Origin: an uncultured Eubacteriales bacterium
GTDB taxonomy: Bacteria; Bacillota; Clostridia; Oscillospirales; Acutalibacteraceae
Assembly (NCBI GenBank): GCA_934546985.1
Contig: CAKTEE010000010.1
Location: forward strand, 6,669 to 70,668
Length of the DNA stretch: 64,000 nt
Reading direction: 5' to 3'
Shown here: one piece after another, positions 35,652 to 42,743 of the stretch
Layout of the letters: each line of letters begins with the position of its first letter
How positions within the stretch are numbered: position 1 is the first letter of the stretch
Made by a program: the position numbers and the translations under genes
Notes under the pieces: generated by a model
Seen by the model: the letters and a program-made list of their open reading frames with translations, nothing else
What the model was told of the DNA's origin: nothing
Databases searched by the model: none

Positions 35652-35807
35652 TTAATCCTTTTCTTTTAATTTTTCCTCTAAGTCTGCAATTCTAACTTCG
35701 CAGTGCCTTAATTTAGCTGCAATTTCTTTCAACCGTTTATCATGTTCTTCGGTTTTATTCGATACAAACAGCAGTGCTACAATACACACAATTCCCAAAA
35801 ATTCCAT
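35652..35807 (-). CDS. Small membrane protein with coiled-coil tail
   Basis: 51 residues. The first 17 (MEFLGIVCIVALLFVSN) form one hydrophobic segment; the rest is a charged helix (EIAAKLRHCEVRIADLEEKL). An AGAGGT site lies seven bases upstream of the ATG. Directly before the Rep gene on the same strand. Similar small membrane proteins occur in phages; the function is unknown. Confidence 0.6.
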   Translation of the reverse strand: MEFLGIVCIVALLFVSNKTEEHDKRLKEIAAKLRHCEVRIADLEEKLKEKD

Positions 35808-35872
35808 AACCTTACCTCTGCTTTTTTCTTTTTATTGTTTCCGGCAAGAATTCCGTTATGTCTTAAACACGC

Positions 35873-36100
35873 TTACATCTTCCGGTTCTTTTTATCAATC
35901 CCTAACAGCCAATCCGCTGATATACAAAGTGCAGCACACATCCGAGCAATATTGAGTGCGCCCGGCAAACTGTACCCATTAACGTAGTACCACAATGATG
36001 AATCCGAAATACCAGTGTGATGCGATAAATCTAAAACCGACCACCCTTTATTAAACATAGCTTCTTGCAACCTTGCGCTAAATCCTTGTATTGTTGCCAT
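35873..36100 (-). CDS. XRE-family helix-turn-helix protein
   Basis: 75 residues, all one HTH domain (FSARLQEAMFNKGWSVLDL, HTGISDSSLWYYVNGYSLPG and ISADWLLGIDKKN). A small DNA-binding regulator in the early region, one base after the upstream gene. Its target is unknown. Confidence 0.78.
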   Translation of the reverse strand: MATIQGFSARLQEAMFNKGWSVLDLSHHTGISDSSLWYYVNGYSLPGALNIARMCAALCISADWLLGIDKKNRKM

Positions 36101-36244
36101 TTATTTCTCCTTACTTTTGCACCACTCACAGTGTTGTGGGTCGGTGTATTTTTTGTACTTATTACAAATCCAGTAATAGGTGCATGAGTTACCGCCGCCA
36201 TTGGTAAATTTTGCGTATTTACATGGGATTTTTAATTTATACAT
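36101..36244 (-). CDS. Cysteine-rich small protein
   Basis: 47 residues starting MYKLKIPCKYAKFTNGG, with seven residues Cys or His in a pattern (CKYA, SCTYYWICNKY, CEWCKSKEK) suggesting a zinc-binding fold. ATG at 36244 follows AGGAGGAAT; the longer frame overlaps the previous gene. Function unknown. Confidence 0.6.
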   Translation of the reverse strand: MYKLKIPCKYAKFTNGGGNSCTYYWICNKYKKYTDPQHCEWCKSKEK

Positions 36245-36248
36245 AGCT

Positions 36249-36713
36249 TTATTCCTCCTGCACATAGCACCAGCTTTGAGGTGCACGATTAATATTAAAC
36301 TCACTTAGTTGTTTGGGTTTATCATAAATCACAAGGTCGGAAATGTGCCAGCCATACAATAGTTTCCCTTTACCATAACGGTACAAATCATTCAAAGAAA
36401 GACAACTCTCCTGTAGCTCAATATCTTCGGCAAAATATCCTTTCACCCCAAAGCCTTTGTAAAAAAACTCTATTATTTCATCACACACAAACTCACCAAT
36501 GACTTTGCCGCTGTATCCCTGATTGATTGTCCCTACATTTTCCGTTTCAGACCAAAGCATGTCGTATATCGTTACCGCTTTTGTGCAGTAGATATAGCAC
36601 TTAAACGGAGTTTGCAGTTTTGGCTTTGTTTTACGTATTTCAAGAGTTTTTTCTCCGCTTGCTATTTTCTCACACCATTGAGGCTGTATTGATAATAACA
36701 CTACCTTATCCAT
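36249..36713 (-). CDS. ASCH-domain protein
   Basis: 154 residues. The start VVLLSIQPQWCEKIASGEKTLEIRKT is the ASCH signature, a PUA-like RNA- or nucleotide-binding fold frequent in phages, with KVIGEFVCDEIIEFF further on. Role in the phage unknown; RNA binding or nucleotide modification is inferred. The start overlaps the methyltransferase gene by eight bases. Confidence 0.75.
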   Translation of the reverse strand: MDKVVLLSIQPQWCEKIASGEKTLEIRKTKPKLQTPFKCYIYCTKAVTIYDMLWSETENVGTINQGYSGKVIGEFVCDEIIEFFYKGFGVKGYFAEDIELQESCLSLNDLYRYGKGKLLYGWHISDLVIYDKPKQLSEFNINRAPQSWCYVQEE

Positions 36714-37197
36714 TCTTATAACTGTCCACTCCTTTCATGAAGCATATCCAATGCGTGTTATTATTGCGACCACTTCGATTCCCAAATAGCGGTTTGAGTT
36801 CGCATAGCGGCAATATCTGCTGCAGTGGTATTTGCACTTCGCTCCACTTAAAAATTAATACTCCATAGTCATCTAATACCCGCACGCACTCTGCAAAGCC
36901 CTTTTTGAGCATACTTTGCCAATCGTCTTTTAAAGTCCCATACTTTAACGCGAGCCATGATTTATCACTAGCGTGGGTCAGGTGTGGTGGGTCAAAAACT
37001 ACTAACTTAAATGTTTTATCTGCATATGGTAAATCCGTAAAGTCGCATACTTTATCCGGCGCAATCTCAATATATTGGTTAGGATAAAATTCGTGGCGCG
37101 GTACTTGTCTTATATCGCAAAATTCCACATTCGGATTATTTTTGTCAAACCAAAACATTTTACTTCCGCAACATACATCAATTATTTTTTTACCCAT
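36706..37197 (-). CDS. SAM-dependent methyltransferase, phage type
   Basis: 163 residues. IIDVCCGSKMFWFD (motif I-like), VCDFTDLPYADKTFKLVVFDPPH (a DPPH motif, variant of DPPY of DNA methyltransferases) and CVRVLDDYGVLIFKWS. Likely a class I methyltransferase acting on DNA or nucleotides. The ATG at 37197 matches the family start; a longer frame to 37326 overlaps the upstream gene. Target base unknown. Confidence 0.72.
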   Translation of the reverse strand: MGKKIIDVCCGSKMFWFDKNNPNVEFCDIRQVPRHEFYPNQYIEIAPDKVCDFTDLPYADKTFKLVVFDPPHLTHASDKSWLALKYGTLKDDWQSMLKKGFAECVRVLDDYGVLIFKWSEVQIPLQQILPLCELKPLFGNRSGRNNNTHWICFMKGVDSYKNG

Positions 37198-37450
37198 TCT
37201 TCTCACCGTCCATCTTCGCTCCGCAGACAGGACAATGAAAATGCGTTTCTCTATCGCTAAAGCAATGGCAATTTGAACAATTATATAACTCATCACTGTT
37301 AGCGGCGGTAGGTACCCACTGCCCATGCACTACCGGCGCAACATCAGCGGCGGGTATCTCTGCAAACGTGTCTACGAGGTCTGCCAACGGTATTTTATGC
37401 TTTTGGCTTACAATTTCCATTGCTGTGGCAGATTCTATGTATTTAGGCAT
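37190..37450 (-). CDS. Zinc-ribbon hypothetical phage protein
   Basis: 86 residues. A common phage small-protein pattern: VVHGQWVPTAA followed by YNCSNCHCFSDRETHFHCPVCGAKMDG, with two CxxC pairs likely binding zinc. Overlaps the neighbouring genes on both sides by eight bases, so translation is coupled. Confidence 0.7.
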   Translation of the reverse strand: MPKYIESATAMEIVSQKHKIPLADLVDTFAEIPAADVAPVVHGQWVPTAANSDELYNCSNCHCFSDRETHFHCPVCGAKMDGEKNG

Positions 37451-37862
37451 TTTCCTGTGCCTCCTTTAACGCTCGTTCTGCTTCTTCGCGGGTAAGAAAT
37501 ATGGTTTTGCCGATTTCATTTGCATTAAATACTTCACCGTATATAATGGTGCCTTTTATTAATTTCGTATTTAAAAGTACATTGTTATTCATAAGAATTT
37601 CCAAAGAATAAATTCCAAACTCTGAAACAGAATTTCGGGTTGGCATATAGAGTATGTCTCCCGCTTTACACGGCAACCGCACCAACAATCCATCATCTTC
37701 AGCTTGTTCGTATTTTGCAAGTTTTCTTATAGCATTTCCTGTATGCATAATCTCATCTTCTACGTCACATGTTTTTACATCAGACTCTTTAACAAACAGT
37801 CCTCCGTCATGAATCTCAAATGTTAATCTACTCATGTTTACCTCAAAAAATCTTTCATTCAT
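37443..37862 (-). CDS. Hypothetical phage protein
   Basis: 139 residues: SRLTFEIHDGGLFVKESD, then LAKYEQAEDDGLLVRLPCKAG and TIFLTREEAERALKE, a pattern frequently seen in clostridial phage early genes (type with a repeated YEQAEDDGLL and EEAEK end). Function unknown. The ATG at 37862 has a GGAGG site; a second ATG at 37835 is also plausible. Confidence 0.65.
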   Translation of the reverse strand: MNERFFEVNMSRLTFEIHDGGLFVKESDVKTCDVEDEIMHTGNAIRKLAKYEQAEDDGLLVRLPCKAGDILYMPTRNSVSEFGIYSLEILMNNNVLLNTKLIKGTIIYGEVFNANEIGKTIFLTREEAERALKEAQENA

Positions 37863-38139
37863 TTTTTATACCTCCTTCGAGTCTATAGCGATAAATCTTC
37901 GGTGGTGAATCTTCTGACAGTAAATCCCAAATTATAGTGCTATTATCAGTTAGTTCTATCACGATGGAATATTCATCATAATCTGTTGCGCAATCAATCA
38001 CATACCACCCATGCAAAGACTCGTTGCTAAATTTATCATGCGCTTCTTCCACCCATACAGGTTCACTTGCCATTTTCTTTAATTCTTCCGCTGTCAATGG
38101 TTGCGGATTATATCTTCCTAATTCTGCTTGTCTATTCAT
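37855..38139 (-). CDS. Hypothetical phage protein
   Basis: 94 residues, beginning MNRQAELGRYNPQPLTAEEL and rich in acidic and aromatic residues (HGWYVIDCATDYDEYSIV). A small early-region protein of unknown function. ATG at 38139 after GGAGGT; overlaps both neighbours by eight bases. Confidence 0.65.
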   Translation of the reverse strand: MNRQAELGRYNPQPLTAEELKKMASEPVWVEEAHDKFSNESLHGWYVIDCATDYDEYSIVIELTDNSTIIWDLLSEDSPPKIYRYRLEGGIKNE

Positions 38140-38527
38140 TTTCACTACCTCCAATCAGTTCCTGCAATTCTGCCTTGTAAATCCATTCCCATCTATCCGG
38201 CTTATTTAGATTTAGGCATCCACCAGCGTTACAACGCATTTTTATATCATCTATCCGTACCCAATGAACACATGTGCTACATTGATGTGATATATACTCT
38301 TTCATCAGTTGTAAAAGAGTAATCGCCTTATTAAGCTTTGATTCTAAAACTGCATATTCATGTTTAAGTTTTTCAATTTCATCCGGTTTCAATCCTGTTT
38401 TCTCGTACTCTGCAAGAGCAACATAGATTTTTTCTTTTTGATTCACAATATCTGCCCATGATGGAGTTCCTTCGAGATGCATTTTTAATATCGAATAAGT
38501 TTCATTATTCGTCAGTCTATCCATCAT
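38132..38527 (-). CDS. Hypothetical phage protein with Cys-rich segment
   Basis: 131 residues. A helical N-terminal part (VALAEYEKTGLKPDEIEKLK) of the common phage type, then CSTCVHWVRIDDIKMRCNAGGC with four cysteines that may bind zinc. Function unknown. Starts within the end of the short upstream frame (overlap ATGA), with an AGGGAGG site inside that frame. Confidence 0.65.
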   Translation of the reverse strand: MMDRLTNNETYSILKMHLEGTPSWADIVNQKEKIYVALAEYEKTGLKPDEIEKLKHEYAVLESKLNKAITLLQLMKEYISHQCSTCVHWVRIDDIKMRCNAGGCLNLNKPDRWEWIYKAELQELIGGSENE

Positions 38528-38625
38528 TCAGCCTCCCTATAATTACACACATACCCCATACCCTTAAACTCACAGTATTTGCATTTTTTTACAGCAGTGC
38601 AGGCAGAAGAGTTACGCTTTAAAAT
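38524..38625 (-). CDS. Possible 33-residue cysteine-rich peptide
   Basis: A short frame, apparent start ATT at 38625, encoding a peptide with CTAVKKCKYCEFKGMGYVC, a likely zinc knuckle (CKYC and further Cys). The stop overlaps the next ATG. There is no clear ribosome site, so it could be a decayed or very weakly expressed gene; the conserved-looking cysteine pattern argues it is real. Confidence 0.35.
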   Translation of the reverse strand: MLKRNSSACTAVKKCKYCEFKGMGYVCNYREAE

Positions 38626-39011
38626 TTTTGCTTTACGGTTCTTATACGCTCAACTTCTACTTTTCCGCTTGCGGTTACAGCGATTTTTACTTTGCCGTAA
38701 TCTCCAATATTTATTGTTGCTGACAGCAACCTTTCATTTGCCGCCATTTCGATTGTTTTATGCAGGTAATCAAGCAAATGCGCCTCTTGATATGCTGGCA
38801 ATCCGTATTTCGGAGCTTCATCTCCAAATAATTTATTTAGCATACATTCGGCATTTAAAATGTTCCGCTTAATCTTTTTTTGTTTTTTCGCTCCTGAACA
38901 TTCGCATACTTCGATTGCCGCAAGGCGTATTTCCTCATCCGTAGCATCGTCCGGCACGCTGACTGTGTTGTATTGCCCGCAATACTCGCAGGCCGCAAAT
39001 TCTGTTTTCAT
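38619..39011 (-). CDS. Hypothetical phage protein, zinc-finger-like N-terminus
   Basis: 130 residues starting MKTEFAACEYCGQYNTVSVP, with a CEYC pair and a second CECSG further on, suggesting metal binding. The C-terminal half (SATINIGDYGKVKIAVTASG) is beta-rich. Overlaps the next upstream gene by one base. Function unknown. Confidence 0.65.
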   Translation of the reverse strand: MKTEFAACEYCGQYNTVSVPDDATDEEIRLAAIEVCECSGAKKQKKIKRNILNAECMLNKLFGDEAPKYGLPAYQEAHLLDYLHKTIEMAANERLLSATINIGDYGKVKIAVTASGKVEVERIRTVKQKF

Positions 39012-39271
39012 TACAAATTTTCATCCTTTCTGAGTTTGCCCTTTCTAAGCAATCCAAAAATATATGCCTCAAATTCAAATCGCTGTGCATCCGATAAAGG
39101 ACACCACTGCGGTATACCTTTCCATTTCAGATACCTGCGGTACAGACCGTTTATTTTGGGGTGATTTATGTTAATCTGATAACCGTATTTATTAGAAGGA
39201 TAAATATATATTGATGTATTTTCGGCTCTGCTCCCACGGTTTTCATATGTATTCCATGGCTTACTTTTCAT
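39011..39271 (-). CDS. Hypothetical phage protein
   Basis: 86 residues: ISIYIYPSN-like segment (NTSIYIYPSNKYGYQININH) and CPLSDAQRFEFEAYIFGLL. The sequence resembles many small phage proteins with conserved ends but gives no function. Overlaps the preceding gene by 11 bases. Confidence 0.62.
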   Translation of the reverse strand: MKSKPWNTYENRGSRAENTSIYIYPSNKYGYQININHPKINGLYRRYLKWKGIPQWCPLSDAQRFEFEAYIFGLLRKGKLRKDENL

Positions 39272-39494
39272 TTTTCGGTTCTCCCGTGTAACGGCTGTAA
39301 CCCTGGCTCTCCAGCATGTCCCCTATTCTGCGTCTAACGCGGCTGTCTATAATATCGACAAACCGCGTCCATGCCTCTAAAGGATTATTAAATTCCTGCG
39401 ATAATTCCGGCTCCCCTTCAACCTCTACTGTGTAGGATTCACCGTTATAAAATAACGATACTTCCCTTAGCTGGTATAATGTTTTTTTCATCAT
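39261..39494 (-). CDS. Hypothetical phage protein
   Basis: 77 residues, acidic (VEVEGEPELSQEFNNPLEAW) with a conserved-looking RRRIGDMLESQGYSRYTG. Function unknown. Overlaps both neighbours; co-translated early gene. Confidence 0.62.
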   Translation of the reverse strand: MMKKTLYQLREVSLFYNGESYTVEVEGEPELSQEFNNPLEAWTRFVDIIDSRVRRRIGDMLESQGYSRYTGEPKNEK

Positions 39495-39778
39495 CCACCT
39501 CTACGGGTCCGTAAATCCATGTATTTTCCATAACTTATGTAAGTTCCGCTTCTTTTTTCATAATCTGATTTTTCATTTAAAAACTTGTTTATATTATTCA
39601 TTTTCAGGCTGTCGAACTGAGACTGCCACTTTTTATCTGCATACGCTATTCTGGCAGCTTCGCGGTCTTTTTCTTTGCCGCATTCCGTGCAGTATTTTGC
39701 ATTTGGACTTGCCGTAAGAAATGATTTTCCGCACATCCGGCATTTTGCCGCGTGCTTCTGCTTTTTCATTTTTTTCAC
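39491..39778 (-). CDS. Zinc-ribbon-containing hypothetical phage protein
   Basis: 95 residues. Basic start, then AKCRMCGKSFLTASPNAKYCTECGK, a double CxxC zinc ribbon, then a basic helical tail (AARIAYADKKWQSQF). A DNA- or RNA-binding role is likely. Overlaps the next gene by four bases. Confidence 0.66.
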   Translation of the reverse strand: MKKMKKQKHAAKCRMCGKSFLTASPNAKYCTECGKEKDREAARIAYADKKWQSQFDSLKMNNINKFLNEKSDYEKRSGTYISYGKYMDLRTRRGG

Positions 39779-39810
39779 GCCCTATGCATTGATTTATTTA
39801 CAACTTTAGG

Positions 39811-40002
39811 CTATACTAATGTTATATTTTTGTTCTTGCGCTCAACTGAGGTCGCCTCCTCGTTGGGCGTTTTTTTATTGCCGTGAATCCATATGTATTC
39901 GAGATAATCAACACGGCGCCATAAATCCCTGATAGTCATGGCGGCGATAATCAGCCCCACTGCCACTGCCGCCAGCACTACTGCCGATACGGTATCATAC
40001 AT
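39811..40002 (-). CDS. Small membrane protein
   Basis: 63 residues with one membrane segment (AVVLAAVAVGLIIAAMTI) and a charged, Lys-rich tail. The ATG at 40002 (or GTG at 40005) follows GGAAGG. The stop of the upstream gene overlaps the start. Possibly a phage membrane protein in the early region; function unknown. Confidence 0.6.
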   Translation of the reverse strand: MYDTVSAVVLAAVAVGLIIAAMTIRDLWRRVDYLEYIWIHGNKKTPNEEATSVERKNKNITLV

Positions 40003-40121
40003 CACTTTTCCTTCCTTCTTATTTTTCTGATGATTTTATCTTCCCAGCGGATAAGCTTGTCCTCGTACAATAGACCGACAAAGATTATTGCAATTACAAG
40101 CAATTCTGCGCATGTTCTCAT
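40002..40121 (-). CDS. Very small membrane protein
   Basis: 39 residues: MRTCAELLVIAIIFVGLLY is a hydrophobic segment, then a basic tail (RKIRRKEK). ATG at 40121 preceded by GGGGAG, overlapping the end of the upstream gene (TATGA). Two such tiny membrane proteins lie back to back here. Confidence 0.55.
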   Translation of the reverse strand: MRTCAELLVIAIIFVGLLYEDKLIRWEDKIIRKIRRKEK

Positions 40122-40324
40122 AATGTACTCCCCACTTGGTCAGACTCAAGATAGTCCGTTAATGCTAAAATTTCTGCGATTTGAGTTACTTTTTCATCTT
40201 GCGCTAATGGGCTTTTTAACGTGCCTGAAATTGCACCTACTGCACATGCATACAAGCGTTCAAGGCTGGTCGATTTTTCAACTAACCACGGATATTCTTG
40301 AGACAATTCTTCAATCATTTTCAT
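40118..40324 (-). CDS. Hypothetical phage protein
   Basis: 68 residues, helical (IEELSQEYPWLVEKSTSLER, then QIAEILALTDYLESDQ). Function unknown. Four-base overlaps with both neighbours. Confidence 0.62.
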   Translation of the reverse strand: MKMIEELSQEYPWLVEKSTSLERLYACAVGAISGTLKSPLAQDEKVTQIAEILALTDYLESDQVGSTL

Positions 40325-40674
40325 TTTGCGCCTCCTGAAAATGTTCTGTCATCCATTACTGCGTCTATTAACAATTGAGGTTTCGGGCAGCGGTTGCGCT
40401 TTTGGCTATGTATAATATCAGGGAAATCAAGGTAAACTAGTCCGATATAGTCGCTATCCCAACTTCTGAGGGCATCAGGGCTGCAAAATACTACCCTGTG
40501 CTCTCCGAAGATAAAAATAGAATTCTTGATTTCCCTGCAAGGCAACGCTAACGCTCCCAAAACAAATTCTTTAAATTCCTCTTTTCTTCTGGCCGCTCGG
40601 TTTGAGTTGGTAACGATAAGCACGTCATTGTCTTTTGATTTTTTTGCAATAAACAACATCATTTCTCTTGTCAT
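40321..40674 (-). CDS. Hypothetical phage protein, possibly RNase/helicase-related
   Basis: 117 residues: LIVTNSNRAARRKEEFKEFV, then FIFGEHRVVFCSPDALRSWD and GLVYLDFPDI. The order of strands and the SPDALRSWD element resemble a small nucleotide-binding (P-loop-like) fragment but no Walker A is present. Function unknown. Overlaps its neighbours by four and one bases. Confidence 0.6.
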   Translation of the reverse strand: MTREMMLFIAKKSKDNDVLIVTNSNRAARRKEEFKEFVLGALALPCREIKNSIFIFGEHRVVFCSPDALRSWDSDYIGLVYLDFPDIIHSQKRNRCPKPQLLIDAVMDDRTFSGGAK

Positions 40675-40868
40675 TATTCTTTTTTCCTTTCTAAGCTAAG
40701 GTTAAAATGCCATATTTTTTCACCGTTAACGGTTTCAGGGCTTGTCTCTTTGTCCGGCGTTATTCTTAAGATTTTCTCCATGCAGTCATCTTTACTGCCC
40801 TCGAAAAACACAAACCTTTCTTTTGTAACCTTGTGCGTGGCTATAACCTGATATTTATTGTTTAACAT
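40674..40868 (-). CDS. Hypothetical phage protein
   Basis: 64 residues: MLNNKYQVIATHKVTKER and FFEGSKDDCMEKILRITPD. Function unknown. The ATG at 40868 follows CAGGAGTG; earlier codons lack a ribosome site. Confidence 0.6.
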   Translation of the reverse strand: MLNNKYQVIATHKVTKERFVFFEGSKDDCMEKILRITPDKETSPETVNGEKIWHFNLSLERKKE

Positions 40869-40915
40869 AAAATCACTCCTGTTGTTTTTTCTTAGTGTCT
40901 GCATTAGGCAGGATT

Positions 40916-41113
40916 CTATGTATTCAAAGGTTGACGCTCTTTTGCTTTGAGCATTTCAGCTTCCACAAGAGGTTGATAGGCCATTTCAGCAATTCGGGCT
41001 AAAATTTTATCTATCTGCTCTTTTGTTTTATCTCTGCAATAATCATCACAAATAATTGCATGGGTATCACCGATATAAAAATCACAAACAACATTTCCCA
41101 ATTCTACAGCCAT
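40916..41113 (-). CDS. Hypothetical phage protein
   Basis: 65 residues beginning MAVELGNVVCDFYIGDTHAI and ending in a helical acidic part. ATG at 41113 after AGGAGGTG. Its upstream region is repeat A, a duplicate of the region upstream of HTH gene 41512-41736. Confidence 0.58.
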   Translation of the reverse strand: MAVELGNVVCDFYIGDTHAIICDDYCRDKTKEQIDKILARIAEMAYQPLVEAEMLKAKERQPLNT

Positions 41114-41131
41114 ATTGCACCTCCTGCTATA

Positions 41132-41218
41132 AACTATTCCGTTAGACATTTGTCCTATTACTTCAAATAAAGTATTTTATTGACCTTTGCGGCGTTATCG
41201 TGGTATATTAGGGTTGTA
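41132..41218. repeat. Repeat A, duplicated regulatory segment
   Basis: About 87 nt nearly identical to repeat B (41754-41842). Both contain CTTCAAATAAAGTATTTTAT followed by TTGACC, 18 nt, and TATATT preceded by TG (extended -10), here at 41180-41209 on the plus strand. The AAATAAAGTATTTTATT part is a near-palindrome and may bind a regulator. Confidence 0.75.
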
Positions 41219-41219
41219 C

Positions 41220-41462
41220 TTATTTTTCAGTCTGATTGCCGTCACTTTTTGTGTTATCCTGCAATTTCCGTTGTGGGGCATTAAACAACTCACGATAGTC
41301 CATACCAAACAAGTCTTCTAATTTGACAAGAACATCGAATGAGGGTTTGCGCTTTCCAGTCTCGATTTTTAATAACATAGATTGCGACAGTCCTACCTGT
41401 TTGGCAACCTTTGATTGTGACCAACCTCTTTTTATCCGTTCTTGTCGAATTGCCAATTCCAT
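41220..41462 (-). CDS. XRE-family HTH regulator, copy 2
   Basis: 80 residues. HTH (RQERIKRGWSQSKVAKQVGL, then SQSMLLKIETGKRKPSFDV) closely related to the neighbouring 74-residue HTH; the first nine codons and the ribosome site (AGGAGG) are nearly identical. It looks like a diverged tandem duplicate of that gene. Likely an early-region regulator. Confidence 0.78.
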   Translation of the reverse strand: MELAIRQERIKRGWSQSKVAKQVGLSQSMLLKIETGKRKPSFDVLVKLEDLFGMDYRELFNAPQRKLQDNTKSDGNQTEK

Positions 41463-41511
41463 TTTTTCCTCCTACTGTTAACTGTTCCATTCTTTTCGTG
41501 CTCTTTTTAAA

Positions 41512-41736
41512 TTAGAGTTCAATGCCGCCTGTTCCTTTTGTTTTTATTTCTCTAAACAATTCTCGAGGATCGTCATAATTGAATAAATCGAGAAGTTTTA
41601 CAAGAACATCATATGAAGGTTTACGTTGCCCAGTTTCAATCATTTGAACGGTTGATTTTGAAACGCCTATTTGATCTGCAACATATTGTTGTTTCCAACC
41701 TTTATTTATGCGTTCTTGTTGAATTGCCAATTTCAT
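41512..41736 (-). CDS. XRE-family HTH regulator, copy 1
   Basis: 74 residues: QQERINKGWKQQYVADQIGV, then SKSTVQMIETGQRKPSYDV. The 3' end fuses into about 30 bases that match the 5' coding start of the HTH gene at 41832-42074, evidence of a recombination. AGGAGGG ribosome site. Regulator, target unknown. Confidence 0.78.
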   Translation of the reverse strand: MKLAIQQERINKGWKQQYVADQIGVSKSTVQMIETGQRKPSYDVLVKLLDLFNYDDPRELFREIKTKGTGGIEL

Positions 41737-41753
41737 TTTTCCCTCCTGTTGTT

Positions 41754-41842
41754 AACTATTCCATTTGGATATTTGTCCTATTGCTTCAAATAAAGTATTT
41801 TATTGACCCTCACGGTGTTATCGTGGTATATTTATGGATGTA
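41754..41842. repeat. Repeat B, duplicated regulatory segment
   Basis: The second copy of the 87-89-nt repeat (see 41132-41218). Its plus-strand promoter-like element is TTGACC at 41803-41808 and TATATT at 41827-41832, 18 nt apart with a TG before -10. It would read into the 3' end of the HTH gene 41832-42074 from the opposite side. Confidence 0.75.
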
Positions 41843-42074
41843 TGTTCTTTTTAGTATTATTCAAAGCAATTGCTCCAAATATTGTTTTGAATAATTTGTA
41901 AGATTTAACGCCTATTGCATCCGATATTGCTATTGCAATATCGGCTCTTGGAATTCTACCTGCATACTCATACCGTTGATATGTCTCAACTGTAATTCCT
42001 ATTATCTCTGCAACCTGTTTTTGGGTTAGCCCTGCATCTTTTCGTGCTCTTTTTAAATTAGAGTTCAATATCAC
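41832..42074 (-). CDS. XRE-family HTH protein, Cro-like, divergent from repressor
   Basis: 80 residues: NLKRARKDAGLTQKQVAEII, then TVETYQRYEYAGRIPRADI. The gene starts with GTG (42074) or TTG (42068), is divergent from the repressor gene at 42170 and is transcribed from a near-consensus promoter overlapped by an operator. This is the position of Cro or an early activator. Its 5' end is copied at 41490-41521. Confidence 0.75.
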   Translation of the reverse strand: MILNSNLKRARKDAGLTQKQVAEIIGITVETYQRYEYAGRIPRADIAIAISDAIGVKSYKLFKTIFGAIALNNTKKNIHP

Positions 42075-42089
42075 CTACCCCTTTCAAAT

Positions 42090-42150
42090 TTAACACGCGC
42101 GTTTGCTCGTGTTATAATCTTATATTAGCACGCGCATTTGAGCGTGTCAA
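42090..42150. promoter_or_regulatory. Immunity switch 1: divergent promoters with two operators
   Basis: Plus strand: TTAACA (42090-42095), 17 nt, TATAAT (42113-42118), toward the repressor. Minus strand: TTGACA (42145-42150), 17 nt, TAATAT (42122-42127), toward the early genes. Two similar near-palindromes, around AACACGCGC...CGTGTT (42092-42113) and CACGCGC...GCGTG (42129-42147), lie within the two promoter spacers. This is a compact lysis-lysogeny control region. Confidence 0.8.
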
Positions 42151-42169
42151 TACTTTATTGGAGGATTGC

Positions 42170-42592
42170 ATGTTTAACTTTGGAGAACATTTAAAAAAAC
42201 TTAGAAAGAATAATGGAATTACTCAAAAACAACTTGCCGCTGGAATTGGCGCCAGTGAACGCGGCATACAGCAATATGAACTTGGAGAAAGAAAACCTAC
42301 ATATGATATGCTGTTTTCCCTCGCCAACTATTTTAAAGTTCCGGTGGATTATCTCATTGGACATGGATTATATGGTAAGGAAGATATTATTGAACAGCAT
42401 TTTTCAGAGATAATTAAAATCTCAAAAGATTGGTTTGCCGATTATTTTAATGATTCGTTTTGGGACATGCTGTCTGCTGCTGATATAATTACTAAAATCC
42501 AGATTTTATCTGATTTGTATAAAGATATTTCTATTGATACAGACGGTACTCTTGTTTTGTACCCTAACATCCCTAAAAAAGAAGAAAGTTAA
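42170..42592 (+). CDS. CI-like repressor 1, XRE HTH
   Basis: 140 residues. HTH at residues about 7-60 (LKKLRKNNGITQKQLAAGIG, ERGIQQYELGERKPTYDML); the C-terminal half has no peptidase motif and is acidic. ATG at 42170 after TTGGAGGATTGC; earlier TTG at 42158 is part of that site. Likely the main lysogeny repressor, divergent from the Cro-like gene with operators between them. Confidence 0.82.
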   Translation: MFNFGEHLKKLRKNNGITQKQLAAGIGASERGIQQYELGERKPTYDMLFSLANYFKVPVDYLIGHGLYGKEDIIEQHFSEIIKISKDWFADYFNDSFWDMLSAADIITKIQILSDLYKDISIDTDGTLVLYPNIPKKEES

Positions 42593-42677
42593 AACTCTGC
42601 CCTTCCTCATCCGCTTTTCGCTGAATCTGTTCTTTCAGGCCAGCCGGAAGGCGGATTGTTGTTTGTTCCCGTTCCAT
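42573..42677 (-). CDS. Arc-like ribbon-helix-helix small protein, convergent with repressor 1
   Basis: 34 residues: MEREQTTIRLPAGLKEQIQR and a short end. The start resembles Arc/RHH phage regulators (beta strand TTIRLP then helix). ATG at 42677 after GGAGG. It is shorter than usual RHH proteins and its last 20 bases overlap the repressor gene, so it may be truncated by that overlap. Confidence 0.5.
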   Translation of the reverse strand: MEREQTTIRLPAGLKEQIQRKADEEGQSFNFLLF

Positions 42678-42743
42678 AAATACCTCCTTTCCCCCTTTTG
42701 AGGATAGAAAACATAAAATTTTATACAATTTCGTCGGTTGGTA

